Positions 10,351 to 19,360 are shown, numbered from the stretch's first letter. The stretch: 64,000 nucleotides of DNA from an uncultured Alphaproteobacteria bacterium (GCA_903822175.1 CAIJOB010000005.1:1-64000), one strand, 5' to 3'. The notes: generated from the sequence alone by a model not told the origin. Numbers and translations: made by a program.

Positions 10351-12077
10351 CAGGTCCAGGCCTTGGCCGAGGCGCGGCAGCCGCCGTCCTTCCAGCCGCT
10401 CCAGCCCCGCCCGCGCACCACGCGTCCGGCGTTCGCGCCTGTGGCCTGGCTGTCCTTCAGCACCTGCTGGCCGTTGACCAGCACATCGGTGACGCCGGTC
10501 GCGAGCAGTTGCGGCTGGGTGTAGGTCGAGTGGTCGGCCACCGTCTTGGGGTCGAAAACCACCACATCGGCGTAGTCGCCGACCTTCAGCATGCCCCGGT
10601 CGTGCAGGCCGAGATTGTGGGCGGGGAGGGCGGCCAGGCGCCGGACCGCCTCGGGAAGGGTCAGCACCTTCTCGTCCCGTGCATACTTGCCCAGCACGCG
10701 GACGAAGTTGCCATAGGCGCGCGGGTGGGTGGACGACAGCAGGAAGACGCCCTCCGGCGCCTGGGCCGAAGCGTCGGAGCCGAAGCTGACCCAGGGGAGC
10801 GTCATCTGCTTGGCCACATTGGCCTCATCCATCAGGAAATAGACAACCTGCACGCGGCTGCCGTCGGCGACGATCAGGTCGATGATGGTGTCCTCAGGCG
10901 ATGTCCCGCGCGCCTTGGCGACCTCGGCCAGGGTCTTGCCGGTGAGCGGCTTCAAGGCCGCCGACTTGAAGCCCACCAGCAGGGTTCCTTCCGGCCCCGC
11001 CTGGGCGAAGAGGTTCTCCCAGTCCTTGGGATGGGCCTCGTGCATTTCGGCCAGCACCTTGGCGCGCGTGGCCGGGTCCTTCAGCCGGGCGACCCAGGCC
11101 TCCACGCCGCCGGCCTGCACCCAGGTGGGCATGGCCGCATCGAAGCCGGTCGACCCGGCGGGATAGGTGTACATGTCGGCGGTGATCCGCTGGCCCTTGG
11201 CGCGGGCGGCCTCGATGTGGCTGATCAGGGTGGCTTCCTTGGGCCAGTTGTCCCGCCCGCCGACCTTCATGTGGAAGAGCTCGGCCGGGGCGCCGGAGCG
11301 GCGGGAAATCTCGATCAGCTCGTCTGTCGCCTCGATCAGCCGGTCGCCCTCGGAGCGCATGTGGCTGATGTACATGCCGCCGCACTTGCCGGCCTCGGTG
11401 GTCAGTGCGGCCAGTTCGTCAGTGTGGGCGAAGGTGCCCGGCGCATAGATCAGCGCCGAGCCGACGCCCATGGCGCCTTGCTGCATGGCCTGGCGGACCA
11501 GGGCCCGCTCCTGATCGAGCTCGGCCGGCGTCGGCTGCACGTCGTCCTCGCCCAGCACGTTCACCCGCACGGTCGCCGCGCCGACGAACGAGGCGACGTT
11601 CAGCGACACGCCCTTCTTGGCCATCGCCTCCAGGCCGCCGTCGAGCGTCTTCCAGGTGATCGGGTACTTGATGTCGTGCTGGCGCTGCTCCTCCAGCGTC
11701 CGCATCTTCGGCGTCAGCGGGCCGATCGAGCCGCCTTCGCCCATCACCTCCAGGGTCACGCCCTGGCGCAGTTCCGAGAGGCCCCGGCCATCGGCCATGA
11801 AGCTGTCCTCGGAGTGGGAGAGCATGTTGATGAAGCCCGGCGCGACCGCCTTGCCGCGGGCGTCGATCTCGCGCTTTCCCCGGCCCGGCGCATGCGGGCC
11901 GACATAGGCGATGCGGTCACCCTTCACCGCCACGTCGCCGAGGAATGGCTTGCCGCCGGAGCCGTCGAGGATCTCGCCGCCGCGCACCACGATGTCATAG
12001 GTGGCCGGAGCCTTCGCGGCGCCGAGGCTGAGCGCGGCGGCGATTACGGCCAACGACGCCGATGCGAGACGTTTCAT
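10347..12077 (-). CDS. Amidohydrolase, D-aminoacylase-like, exported
   Basis: The 576-residue product starts at ATG 12077 (GGGGAG upstream) with a signal peptide ending SLGAAKA. It follows the composite-domain amidohydrolase layout: the beta-sandwich start TYDIVVRGGEILDGSG, then a metal-dependent barrel with YISHMRSEGDRLIEATDEL and a late aspartate in FGSDASAQAPEG. N-acyl-D-amino-acid deacylases are the closest family. The usual HxH metal motif after PGF is replaced by PGFINMLSHSEDSF, and the family's GNCG cysteine region reads MGEGGSIGPL, so metal content and substrate may differ. It is coupled to the M1 peptidase downstream, which suggests a peptide-scavenging pair. Confidence 0.85.
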   Translation of the reverse strand: MKRLASASLAVIAAALSLGAAKAPATYDIVVRGGEILDGSGGKPFLGDVAVKGDRIAYVGPHAPGRGKREIDARGKAVAPGFINMLSHSEDSFMADGRGLSELRQGVTLEVMGEGGSIGPLTPKMRTLEEQRQHDIKYPITWKTLDGGLEAMAKKGVSLNVASFVGAATVRVNVLGEDDVQPTPAELDQERALVRQAMQQGAMGVGSALIYAPGTFAHTDELAALTTEAGKCGGMYISHMRSEGDRLIEATDELIEISRRSGAPAELFHMKVGGRDNWPKEATLISHIEAARAKGQRITADMYTYPAGSTGFDAAMPTWVQAGGVEAWVARLKDPATRAKVLAEMHEAHPKDWENLFAQAGPEGTLLVGFKSAALKPLTGKTLAEVAKARGTSPEDTIIDLIVADGSRVQVVYFLMDEANVAKQMTLPWVSFGSDASAQAPEGVFLLSSTHPRAYGNFVRVLGKYARDEKVLTLPEAVRRLAALPAHNLGLHDRGMLKVGDYADVVVFDPKTVADHSTYTQPQLLATGVTDVLVNGQQVLKDSQATGANAGRVVRGRGWSGWKDGGCRASAKAWTW

Positions 12078-12182
12078 CCGTCGACTCCCCAATTTTGAGG
12101 CACAGACTAGCGCGCTTTATCGCCTGACAAGCGAGACAATCTCTGGCCTCCTGCCGGTTCCAGGAAACAGGGAAGCCCAAAG

Positions 12183-13409
12183 ATGGCCCAGGGATTCGAT
12201 CCGGCCGCGGCCACCGCGGCCTATCTCGCCACGCTGTCGCCGGAGGCTCACGCCAAGGCCACCGCCTATACCCAAGGCGGCCATTGGGTGCTGCTGTGGG
12301 GCACGCTGATCGGGATCCTGGTCTCCTGGATCGTCATCAAGACCGGCGTGCTGGTCCGCGTCCGAGGCGGTGTCGAGGCCAAGCGGCCGCGTCCGTGGCT
12401 GGCGGTGCTGGCGGTGGTGGTCGTCGACGGGATCATCGAAGGCGTCCTGTCGGTCCCCTGGGACGCCTATTCCAACTGGTGGCGGGAGAAGAGCTACGGC
12501 CTCACCAGCCTCCCGTTCCCCGGCTGGCTGGGCGAGCATCTGCTGTTGATGGTCGTCGGCTTGATCTCGACCTTGATCATCTTCTCGCTGCTCTACTGGC
12601 TGATCCGCCGCGCGCCCAGGACCTGGTGGCTCTGGGCCGGGCTCGGGATGACCGTGGTCTCGGTGATCTTCTTCATCCTGCAGCTCTTCCTGCTCGAACC
12701 CATGCTCAACAGCTACAAGCCAGCCCCGCCGGGACCGGTGCGCGACCAGGTCGTCGCCATGGCCAAGCAGGTGGGCGTGCCGTCGGACAAAATCCTGATC
12801 TACGACGGTTCGAAACAGTCCAACCGCTACACCGCCAACGCTGGCGGCATCTTCGGCTTCGGCCGGGTGGCGATGAGCGACGTGATGTTCAAGAAGGACG
12901 CCGACCTCGCCGAGGTGCGCGGCGTCGTCGGCCACGAGATGGGCCACTATGTGCGCAAGCACATCCTGATCGGCGACGCCGAGGTCGGGCTGATCGCCCT
13001 GATCGGCCTGTTCCTCGTCGACCGGCTGTTCCCGTTCGCTGCCCGGGTCCTGGGGGCCAAGGGCGTTAAGGGCCTCGCCGACCCGGCGGGCCTGCCGGTG
13101 ATCGGGGTCATCCTGGCGGTGCTGGGCCTGCTCGCCACCCCGCTGAGCAATACCTTCAGCCGCTGGGTGGAGGCCGACGCCGACCACTTCTCGGTGGTCC
13201 ACTTCAATGAGCCGGACGGCTTGGCCAAGGCGCTGGTCAAGACCATCGAATACCGCGCCGACAGCCCCTCGAAGCTCGAAGAGTTCATTTTCTACGATCA
13301 CCCCTCGGTGGGGGCGCGGGTGCGGGCGATGATGGACTGGAAGGCAGCGCACCCGAAGCCAGACCCGTCGGGGCCGGTCCAGTCGCAGGCTTCCGCGCCG
13401 CCGACCTGA
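12183..13409 (+). CDS. M48 family zinc metalloprotease (Ste24/CAAX type)
   Basis: The 408-residue integral membrane protease has several hydrophobic segments in its first 190 residues, then the zinc motif GHEMGHYVRKH with the first His near residue 251. The third zinc ligand is probably the glutamate in RWVEADADHFSV. The arrangement matches Ste24-type M48 peptidases, which cleave at the membrane. Bacterial substrates are not known. It is transcribed divergently from the amidohydrolase; the GST-like gene follows 39 bp downstream on the same strand. Confidence 0.9.
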   Translation: MAQGFDPAAATAAYLATLSPEAHAKATAYTQGGHWVLLWGTLIGILVSWIVIKTGVLVRVRGGVEAKRPRPWLAVLAVVVVDGIIEGVLSVPWDAYSNWWREKSYGLTSLPFPGWLGEHLLLMVVGLISTLIIFSLLYWLIRRAPRTWWLWAGLGMTVVSVIFFILQLFLLEPMLNSYKPAPPGPVRDQVVAMAKQVGVPSDKILIYDGSKQSNRYTANAGGIFGFGRVAMSDVMFKKDADLAEVRGVVGHEMGHYVRKHILIGDAEVGLIALIGLFLVDRLFPFAARVLGAKGVKGLADPAGLPVIGVILAVLGLLATPLSNTFSRWVEADADHFSVVHFNEPDGLAKALVKTIEYRADSPSKLEEFIFYDHPSVGARVRAMMDWKAAHPKPDPSGPVQSQASAPPT

Positions 13410-13448
13410 ATCTCGCCGCCTCAAAACTCAAAAAAAGAGAAAACTCTC

Positions 13449-14249
13449 ATGACCTATCCCATCGCGCGCCGGTCGCTGGCGTTGCTCGCCGGATTGGCGC
13501 TCGCGCCGGCCGCTCTGGCCGCGTCCGGGCGAAAGCCGACCGGACCGGCCATGCCCATGCCGGACTTCACCATCTATCACCTCGAAGGCCGGCGCTCGGA
13601 GCGCATCGTGTGGCTGATGGAAGAGCTGGAGATGCCCTACAAGCTGGTGTTCACCCGCGGTGACCTGGGGAAGTCCATGGCCGCGATCCGGGCGCTCAGC
13701 CCCGTGGTGCCCATGGCGCCCACCGTGCAGTACGGCGACCAGATCCTGGTGGAGTCGGGCGCTATCATCGAGATGGTGCTCAACCGCCATGCCGGCGGTC
13801 GCCTGCAACCCGCGCTGGCCAGCCGCGACTACCCCAACCATCTGATGTGGATGCACTACGCCGAGGGCTCCCTGGCCGCGCGGCTGTTCTCGGACTATCG
13901 CGCCTGGCTGACCGCCCCTCCTGCGGCGCGATCACCCCTGGTGGACTCCGAGGCGGTGGTGCAGTTCGCCGAGGACTTTCTGGGCGCGCACCCCTGGTTC
14001 GGAGGCGCGGAGTTCTCCGGCGCCGACATCATGATGATGTTTCCGCTGAACGTGGCCACCAGCCTTAACATCGTCGATGTCGCCCAGTTTCCGAAGGTCG
14101 CGGCCTGGAAGACCAAGATCGAAGCGCGTCCCGCCTACAAGCGGATGCTGGCCAAGGCGCGTCCGGACGGGATGATCGGCAACCTGCGCGTCCTGCCCAA
14201 GCATGCGCCGGCGGGACCCAGGACGCCGCCCCCGGCCGCCAAGCCCTAG
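13449..14249 (+). CDS. Glutathione S-transferase-like protein with N-terminal signal
   Basis: The 266-residue frame contains a GST thioredoxin-fold N domain (FTIYHLEGRRSERIVWLMEELEM and the ESGAII glutathione gamma-glutamyl motif) and an all-helical C domain (FSGADIMMMFPLNV, FPKVAAWKTKIEARPAYKRM). It is preceded by about 35 residues that look like a signal peptide (twin Arg RRSLALLAGLALAPAALAASG). Cytosolic GSTs lack one. An internal start at ATG 13551 or 13557 would give a normal cytosolic GST but has no clear ribosome-binding site. The gene ends on a CTAG shared with the convergent synthase gene. Confidence 0.85.
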   Translation: MTYPIARRSLALLAGLALAPAALAASGRKPTGPAMPMPDFTIYHLEGRRSERIVWLMEELEMPYKLVFTRGDLGKSMAAIRALSPVVPMAPTVQYGDQILVESGAIIEMVLNRHAGGRLQPALASRDYPNHLMWMHYAEGSLAARLFSDYRAWLTAPPAARSPLVDSEAVVQFAEDFLGAHPWFGGAEFSGADIMMMFPLNVATSLNIVDVAQFPKVAAWKTKIEARPAYKRMLAKARPDGMIGNLRVLPKHAPAGPRTPPPAAKP

Positions 14250-15361
14250 CGCTTCCTGACGAACACCGTGCCGGCGGAATACCCCGCGCCGAACGAGCAG
14301 ATCAGACCGGTCTCACCGACGGCGAAGTCGTCGTTGGCGCGGTGGAAGGCGATGATCGAGCCGGCGGACGAGGTGTTGGCGAACTCGTCCAGGATGATGA
14401 CGTTCTCGCCGGGCGCTGGGTCGCGGCCCAGCACCTTGCGGCCGATCATCTCGTTCATGTTGATGTTGGCCTGATGCAGCCAAAGGCGCTTTAGGCTCGT
14501 GGGATCGAGCCCCAGGTCGCCAGCGTGCTCGACGATCATCTCGCTGACCAGCGGCACCACCTCGCGGAACACCTTGCGGCCCTCCTGCACGAACAGCTTG
14601 TCCACCGCGCCCACGCCTTCGGGCGCCGCGCGGTTCAGGAAGCCGAAGTTGTTGCGGATGTTGTTGGAGAACTGGGTCTTCAGGCGCGTGCCCAGGATAT
14701 CCCAGCCGCCCTTGGCCTGATCCGCCGCCTCAACGATTACTGCGGTCGCCACGTCGCCGAAGATGAAGTGGCTGTCGCGGTCGCGGAAGTTCAGGTGGCC
14801 GGAGCAGATCTCCGGATTGACCATCAGCACCGCCCGCGCCGATCCCGCGGTCACGAAGTCCGCCGCCGTCTTGATGCCAAAGGTCGCCGAGGAGCAGGCG
14901 ACATTCATGTCGAAGGCGAAGCCGCCGATGCCCAGCGCCTGCTGTACCTCGATGGCCATGGCCGGATAGGCGCGCTGCATGTTCGACGCCGCGCAGATCA
15001 CCGCGTCGATCTCGCTGGCCGGCTTGCCCCAGCGCTCGATCGCCTGCTTGGCCGCCTCGACCGCCATCTCGGCCAGCACCGAAAGCTCGTCGTTGGAACG
15101 CTCCGGGATGTTCGGCCGCATCAGGTCGGGGTCCACCAGGCCGGTCTTGTCGACGACGTAGCGCGCCTTGATGCCTGAAGCCTTCTCGATGAACTCGACG
15201 GAGGAGGGCGTCAGGGCGGTGGTCTCGCCGACGGCGATCGACTCAGCGTTGGCTGCGTTGAAGCGCTCCACATAGGCGTTGAAGGTTTCCACCAGCTCGG
15301 CGTTCGAGAGGCTGTTGGGCGGGGTGTAGAGGCCGGTGGCGGCGATCACGGCTTTGGTCAA
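14246..15361 (-). CDS. Beta-ketoacyl-ACP synthase III family protein
   Basis: The 371-residue thiolase-fold enzyme has the FabH catalytic triad: Cys near residue 156 in VACSSATFG, His in LWLHQANINM and Asn in FANTSSAGS. It is about 50 residues longer than Escherichia coli FabH, with an N-terminal insertion around residues 20-75. FabH enzymes condense acyl-CoA with malonyl-ACP to start fatty acid synthesis; this longer type could start a secondary lipid. The start is TTG 15361 (MTKAVIAATGLY). It is convergent with the GST-like gene, sharing CTAG. Confidence 0.9.
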   Translation of the reverse strand: MTKAVIAATGLYTPPNSLSNAELVETFNAYVERFNAANAESIAVGETTALTPSSVEFIEKASGIKARYVVDKTGLVDPDLMRPNIPERSNDELSVLAEMAVEAAKQAIERWGKPASEIDAVICAASNMQRAYPAMAIEVQQALGIGGFAFDMNVACSSATFGIKTAADFVTAGSARAVLMVNPEICSGHLNFRDRDSHFIFGDVATAVIVEAADQAKGGWDILGTRLKTQFSNNIRNNFGFLNRAAPEGVGAVDKLFVQEGRKVFREVVPLVSEMIVEHAGDLGLDPTSLKRLWLHQANINMNEMIGRKVLGRDPAPGENVIILDEFANTSSAGSIIAFHRANDDFAVGETGLICSFGAGYSAGTVFVRKR

Positions 15362-15522
15362 AGGCTCAGGGCTCCGTCAGCTACGGCGGAGTGATAGCAC
15401 GCTGAGCCGCGTCCAAAACCCTCTCGGGCCCGCGTGACCCCCCAAAGGTAAGTGACTTGGGAGCCACATACGGTGTTCGCCATATCAATAAGGCCGAACC
15501 GACAACGCAGGGCCGCGTTTGG

Positions 15523-15548
15523 AGCCGAACCCCCCGTGGGTTCGGGCT
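15523..15548 (+). other. Leader hairpin before outer-membrane protein gene
   Basis: AGCCGAACCC (15523-15532) pairs with GGGTTCGGGCT (15538-15548), leaving one unpaired base. It sits about 30 bases before the start codon and is followed by GTTTGTGTG. It may stabilise the leader or act as a weak attenuator. Confidence 0.45.
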
Positions 15549-15578
15549 GTTTGTGTGTACCTCCAAGGATTCTCTCAG

Positions 15579-16136
15579 ATGAAAAACGTGATCCTCGCCG
15601 CCGTCTCCGCCGCCGCGCTCTGCGCGCTCGTCCCTGCCGCCGCCCAGGCGCAGACGACGGGAGGCGGCTCCATGTTCGGCCCCACCACCTTCTACGGCAC
15701 CGTCGGTTATGCCGACACCGACCTTGACCACGTGAACCTGGGCTCGATCCAGGGCCGCCTGGGCGCCCGTTTTGGCCAGTACTTCGGCGTTGAAGGCGAA
15801 CTGGCCGGTGGCGTGAAAAGCGACACGGTCACCGTCGGCGGCACGGACGTGAAGGTGAAGCTGAACGATCAGGAAGCCATCTACGGCGTCGGCTTCCTGC
15901 CGCTGTCGCCCAACTTCGACCTCCTGGCGCGGGTGGGCTACGGCCACTCCAACGGCTCCGGCTCGGTGGCGGGCGTGACTGCGGACGCCAAGGGCGATTC
16001 CTGGAACTACGGTGTCGGCGGCCAGTACAGCTTCGACGGCAAGAACGGCATCCGCGCCGACTACACCCGCGAGCAGTTCCAGAACCACGGTGGCGACGCC
16101 AACGTCTGGGCCGTCTCCTACGTTCGGAAGTTCTAA
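15579..16136 (+). CDS. Outer membrane beta-barrel protein
   Basis: The 185-residue product starts at ATG 15579 with a signal peptide (MKNVILAAVSAAALCALVPA, cleavage near AQAQT). The mature part has alternating amphipathic strands such as YFGVEGELAGGV, LLARVGYGHS and IRADYTREQF, and ends in a C-terminal aromatic strand (WAVSYVRKF) typical for BAM recognition. It resembles OmpA-like/porin-family small eight-strand barrels. A terminator follows within 60 bp, so the gene is probably monocistronic and well expressed. Confidence 0.88.
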   Translation: MKNVILAAVSAAALCALVPAAAQAQTTGGGSMFGPTTFYGTVGYADTDLDHVNLGSIQGRLGARFGQYFGVEGELAGGVKSDTVTVGGTDVKVKLNDQEAIYGVGFLPLSPNFDLLARVGYGHSNGSGSVAGVTADAKGDSWNYGVGGQYSFDGKNGIRADYTREQFQNHGGDANVWAVSYVRKF

Positions 16137-16165
16137 GACGCCCGGCCGCAAGGCTGGATCGGAAG

Positions 16166-16193
16166 GCCCTCCCAGAAATGGGAGGGCTTTTTC
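16166..16193 (+). terminator. Intrinsic terminator after outer-membrane protein gene
   Basis: A perfect 9-bp stem (GCCCTCCCA, 16166-16174, with 16179-16187) closes a GAAA tetraloop and is followed by five T residues. Confidence 0.92.
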
Positions 16194-16228
16194 TTGACCC
16201 GGAGGGCGAGCGTCGCCAGCTTCCGGCC

Positions 16229-16618
16229 GTGAACGCCGCCGCCCTCATCCAATTCGCCATCTCAGCCATCGCCGTCGCCGCGATGGTGGGCTTGGCCGCA
16301 CTGGCGACCCGGGGGCGTGGCGCGCCGCCGCTGGACGAGGCGACCGCACGCCGCTGGCTGGCCGACGAGTTTCCCGGGCGCGCACTGGACGGGCTCTGGC
16401 TGGCGGCGGACGGCAAGGGCTGCGTCGCGCGCTCCGACGACCGGGCGCTCATCCTGACCCGTATGGGCCACGGCTACGCCGCCCGTCAGATCGCCTGGGC
16501 TCAGGTCTCGGCGGCCAGCCTGCAAGACGGGCGTCTGCGCATTCCGTTAGGCGACGTCACCGCACCGCGCGCCATTCTGGCGATGACCGCCTGGCCTCCG
16601 AAGGAACTCGCTGCGTGA
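16229..16618 (+). CDS. Small single-pass membrane protein
   Basis: The 129-residue product starts at GTG 16229. It has one N-terminal transmembrane segment (LIQFAISAIAVAAMVGLAAL) and a soluble domain with no recognised motif. Its stop overlaps the start of the sterol desaturase-like gene (GTGA at 16615-16618), so it is probably an accessory to that enzyme. The function is unknown. Confidence 0.72.
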   Translation: MNAAALIQFAISAIAVAAMVGLAALATRGRGAPPLDEATARRWLADEFPGRALDGLWLAADGKGCVARSDDRALILTRMGHGYAARQIAWAQVSAASLQDGRLRIPLGDVTAPRAILAMTAWPPKELAA

Positions 16619-17529
16619 AGACCTTCGATCCCGTCACCCTGGCCACGCCCTTCTTCATCATCACGGTGATCCTGGAGATCGTGCTCGCCCGCTTCGGCAA
16701 GCTGAAGGCCGACTACGAGACCGCCGACACCGCCGTCTCCCTGACCATGGGCCTGATCTCGTCGTTGGCCGGCGTGATCACCGCGGGCGCGAGCTTCGCC
16801 GCCGCCGTCTGGATTTATCAGCATCGCCTTTTCACCATCCCCATGACCGCCGTCTGGGCCTGGGCGCTGGTCTTCTTCGCCGAGGACCTGACCTACTACT
16901 GGTTCCATCGCCTGAGCCACGAGCGGCGCATCTGGTGGGCGGCGCACGTCAACCATCACTCCTCGCAGCACTACAATCTCTCGACGGCGCTTCGGCAGAC
17001 CTGGACCGGCGGCGTGGCCGGGACTTGGGCGCTCTGGCTGCCGCTGTCGTTCCTGGGCTTCCCGCCGGCCATGGTGGCGATCGAGAAGGGCGTCAGCCTG
17101 GTCTACCAGTACTGGATCCACACCGAGGCGATCCGCCGGCTGCCCAGGCCCATCGAGGCGGTATTCAACACGCCCTCGCACCACCGGGTGCACCACGCCC
17201 GCAACCCGCGCTATCTCGACCGCAACTACGCCGGCATCCTGATCGTCTGGGACCGCATGTTCGGCACCTTCCAGCCGGAGCTGGACGAGGAGGCGCCGCG
17301 CTATGGCCTGGTCCACAACCTCGGCACCTTCAACATCGTCCGCGTCGCCTTCCACGAGTGGATCGGCATCGCCCAGGACATCGCGCGCTCGCCCCGCCAT
17401 ATCCTGGGATGGCTGTTCGGCGCGCCAGGCTGGAGCCCCGACGGCAGCCGCGACACCTCGGCCAAGCTGAAAGCAGAATGGGCGGCGCGCCAGACCGCCC
17501 CGCCCCGTGCCGAGCGCGACGCCGCCTAA
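16615..17529 (+). CDS. Sterol desaturase / fatty acid hydroxylase family protein
   Basis: The 304-residue membrane di-iron enzyme contains the eight-histidine signature in order: WFHRLSHE, HVNHHSS and HHRVHH. Hydrophobic segments flank the histidine clusters. The family oxidises C-H bonds in lipids such as sterols, carotenoids or ether lipids; the substrate here is not deducible. It is translationally coupled to the 129-residue membrane protein. It ends on CTAA shared with the convergent hydrolase. Confidence 0.93.
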   Translation: MKTFDPVTLATPFFIITVILEIVLARFGKLKADYETADTAVSLTMGLISSLAGVITAGASFAAAVWIYQHRLFTIPMTAVWAWALVFFAEDLTYYWFHRLSHERRIWWAAHVNHHSSQHYNLSTALRQTWTGGVAGTWALWLPLSFLGFPPAMVAIEKGVSLVYQYWIHTEAIRRLPRPIEAVFNTPSHHRVHHARNPRYLDRNYAGILIVWDRMFGTFQPELDEEAPRYGLVHNLGTFNIVRVAFHEWIGIAQDIARSPRHILGWLFGAPGWSPDGSRDTSAKLKAEWAARQTAPPRAERDAA

Positions 17530-18440
17530 GCCCGGATGAAGGCTTCCAGGTCCCGGTTGACTTGCGCCATATGGGTCACGAACAGACCGTGCGGCGCGCC
17601 CTCGTAAACTTTCAACTCGGCGCCTCGAATGCCCGCGGCCGTGGGCCGGCCGGTCAGGTCGATGGGGGCAGAGGCGTCCTTCGTGCCGTGCATCACCAGG
17701 ACGGGACGGTCGATCCGCGCCAGGTCGGCCCGCAGGTCCTTGGCGATCACCGCGCGCATGGTGGCGGTGGCGACGGTCACCGGGGTGGCGATCAACTGGT
17801 CGCGCAACCAGGCGACCATCCCGGGCGAAGTGCCCGGCGTCACGAAGGGCGCGGTGTTGTCATAGGCCCATTTGGGGAAGTCCTGGGCCCACTGCGCCAG
17901 GGTGGCGTCGAAATAGGCCTGCGGCGCGCCCGCCGGATTGTCAGGGGTTTGCAGCAGGTAGGGCGTCACCGGCGCTATCAGGACGGCCTTGCGGACGCGG
18001 GCGGTGCCGTGCCGCCCGAGGTAGCGGACCACCTCTGCGCCGCCGGCCGAGTGGCCGACCAGGATCACATCGTGCAGGTCCAGCGTGTCGATCACGGCCG
18101 CCAGGTCGTCGGCGAAGGTGTCCATGTCGTAGCCGCTTGCCGGCACGTCCGAACGGCCGTGGCCGCGGCGGTCGTAGGCGATGCATCGGAAGCCGGCGTC
18201 CGAGAAATGCGCGACCTGATAGGCCCACATCTCGCTCGACATGGCCCACGACGCCGCGAAGACGATGACCGGGCCTTCGCCCCAGTCCCGGTGGAACAGC
18301 CGCGTGGCGTCCTTCGCGCGGACCTCGTTGGCAGAACGGGGGGCTGGACAGGGCGCGGAAGAGGTGGCGGCGCTGCCGCCAGTCGCGGGGGCGAGGGTGG
18401 CGAGGCCGAAACCGGCGGCGATGATCTGACGGCGTTGCAT
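17526..18440 (-). CDS. Secreted alpha/beta hydrolase (chloroperoxidase-like)
   Basis: The 304-residue protein starts at ATG 18440 with GGAGA upstream. A twin-arginine-like signal (MQRRQIIAAGFGLATLAP) suggests Tat export. The hydrolase fold has the nucleophile elbow GHSAGG, the oxyanion region FAASWAMSSEMW, the acid in VMHGTKDASAP and the His in GAPHGLF. It resembles cofactor-free haloperoxidase/esterase enzymes; the substrate is unknown. Palindromic elements at 18479-18512, between this start and the XRE gene, suggest repression by that regulator. Confidence 0.9.
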   Translation of the reverse strand: MQRRQIIAAGFGLATLAPATGGSAATSSAPCPAPRSANEVRAKDATRLFHRDWGEGPVIVFAASWAMSSEMWAYQVAHFSDAGFRCIAYDRRGHGRSDVPASGYDMDTFADDLAAVIDTLDLHDVILVGHSAGGAEVVRYLGRHGTARVRKAVLIAPVTPYLLQTPDNPAGAPQAYFDATLAQWAQDFPKWAYDNTAPFVTPGTSPGMVAWLRDQLIATPVTVATATMRAVIAKDLRADLARIDRPVLVMHGTKDASAPIDLTGRPTAAGIRGAELKVYEGAPHGLFVTHMAQVNRDLEAFIRA

Positions 18441-18478
18441 GGGACGATCTCCTTGGCTGATGGCGCAAGGATGTCGCC

Positions 18479-18512
18479 GTGAGGTAATGCTGACGATTAC
18501 CTCACGGGTAAT
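18479..18512. promoter_or_regulatory. Putative operator upstream of alpha/beta hydrolase
   Basis: A perfect 10-bp inverted repeat (GTGAGGTAAT, 18479-18488, with 18496-18505) overlaps a second palindrome ATTACC-N5-GGTAAT (18496-18512). The latter recurs with one mismatch and the same spacing upstream of the neighbouring XRE gene at 19361-19377. It lies 39-72 bp upstream of the hydrolase start. Binding by the XRE protein is inference. Confidence 0.6.
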
Positions 18513-18513
18513 C

Positions 18514-19326
18514 TCAAGTCGATTTGTCCAGCCCCGCCGCAAATTCGCGGACATAGGCCGCCGTCGCTTCGTCGGCCGGGAGGAATGTCTCCAGCATCAA
18601 CTCGGAGAGCGTGACCTCGACCGGCGTGCCGAAGACTGTGGTGGTCGAATAGAAGGACAGCGTTCCGGCCGGGCTGGTGAACTGGAACGGGACCGCGATG
18701 CCGGTGAAGTCGTTGGCTGGCTGTTTGAGCCGGGCGCCCGGCGGAGTGGGATAGGCCTGCGCCTCGGCCAGCAGCTCGCGCAGCTTCGGGTTGGCGGTGA
18801 TCTCCGCGTCGCGGCGCAGGCGCTCCAGCAGATGCGCCCGCCATTCGGCGAAGTTCACGATCCGGGGCGCGATGCCCCGCGGATGCAGGCTCAGGCGGAT
18901 GACGTTGACTGGCGCAGCCCGCAGATCGGCCGCAGCGCTGGCCATCAGCGGCGCGACCATCCGGTTGGCGGCGACCATGTTCCAGTCACGATCGACCGCC
19001 AGCGCCGGAAACGGCTCATGACCTTGCAGGATCAGGTCGACGGCGCGTCGGGCGCTGGCCAGCGCCGGATCGTCCAGCGCGCGTTGCGGAAAGGTGGGCG
19101 CGAACCCCGCAGCGATCAGCAGGGCGTTCCGCTCGCGCAGCGGCACCTCCAGCCGTTCGGCCAGGCGCAGGACCATGTCGCGGCTGGGGTGCGAACGGCC
19201 GGTCTCGAGGAAGCTCAGGTGCCGGGTGGAAATCTCGGCTTCGCAAGCCAGATCGAGCTGGCTCATCCGCCGCCGCTGGCGCCATTGGCGAAGGTGGTCG
19301 CCGACCGCCGTGGCTGTTCCGCTCAT
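18514..19326 (-). CDS. XRE family transcriptional regulator, MmyB-like
   Basis: The 270-residue protein has an N-terminal helix-turn-helix at about residues 10-65 (LRQWRQRRRMSQLDLACEAE, then STRHLSFLETGRSHPSRDMV) and a C-terminal MmyB-like ligand-binding domain (VDRDWNMVAANRM, and RIVNFAEWRAHLLERL). MmyB-type regulators bind small hydrophobic ligands and usually control an adjacent enzyme. Here the adjacent downstream gene is the secreted alpha/beta hydrolase. Matching palindromes lie upstream of both genes, which supports autoregulation. Confidence 0.92.
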   Translation of the reverse strand: MSGTATAVGDHLRQWRQRRRMSQLDLACEAEISTRHLSFLETGRSHPSRDMVLRLAERLEVPLRERNALLIAAGFAPTFPQRALDDPALASARRAVDLILQGHEPFPALAVDRDWNMVAANRMVAPLMASAAADLRAAPVNVIRLSLHPRGIAPRIVNFAEWRAHLLERLRRDAEITANPKLRELLAEAQAYPTPPGARLKQPANDFTGIAVPFQFTSPAGTLSFYSTTTVFGTPVEVTLSELMLETFLPADEATAAYVREFAAGLDKST

Positions 19327-19360
19327 GTACCGATGCTAGCGGGCGTCGCGCGCGGATTCC

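Noticed and set aside
10509..12098. 529-codon plus-strand frame opposite the amidohydrolase
   Set aside because: Shadow frame; composition is Gly/His/Arg rich and the amidohydrolase on the other strand has clear family motifs.
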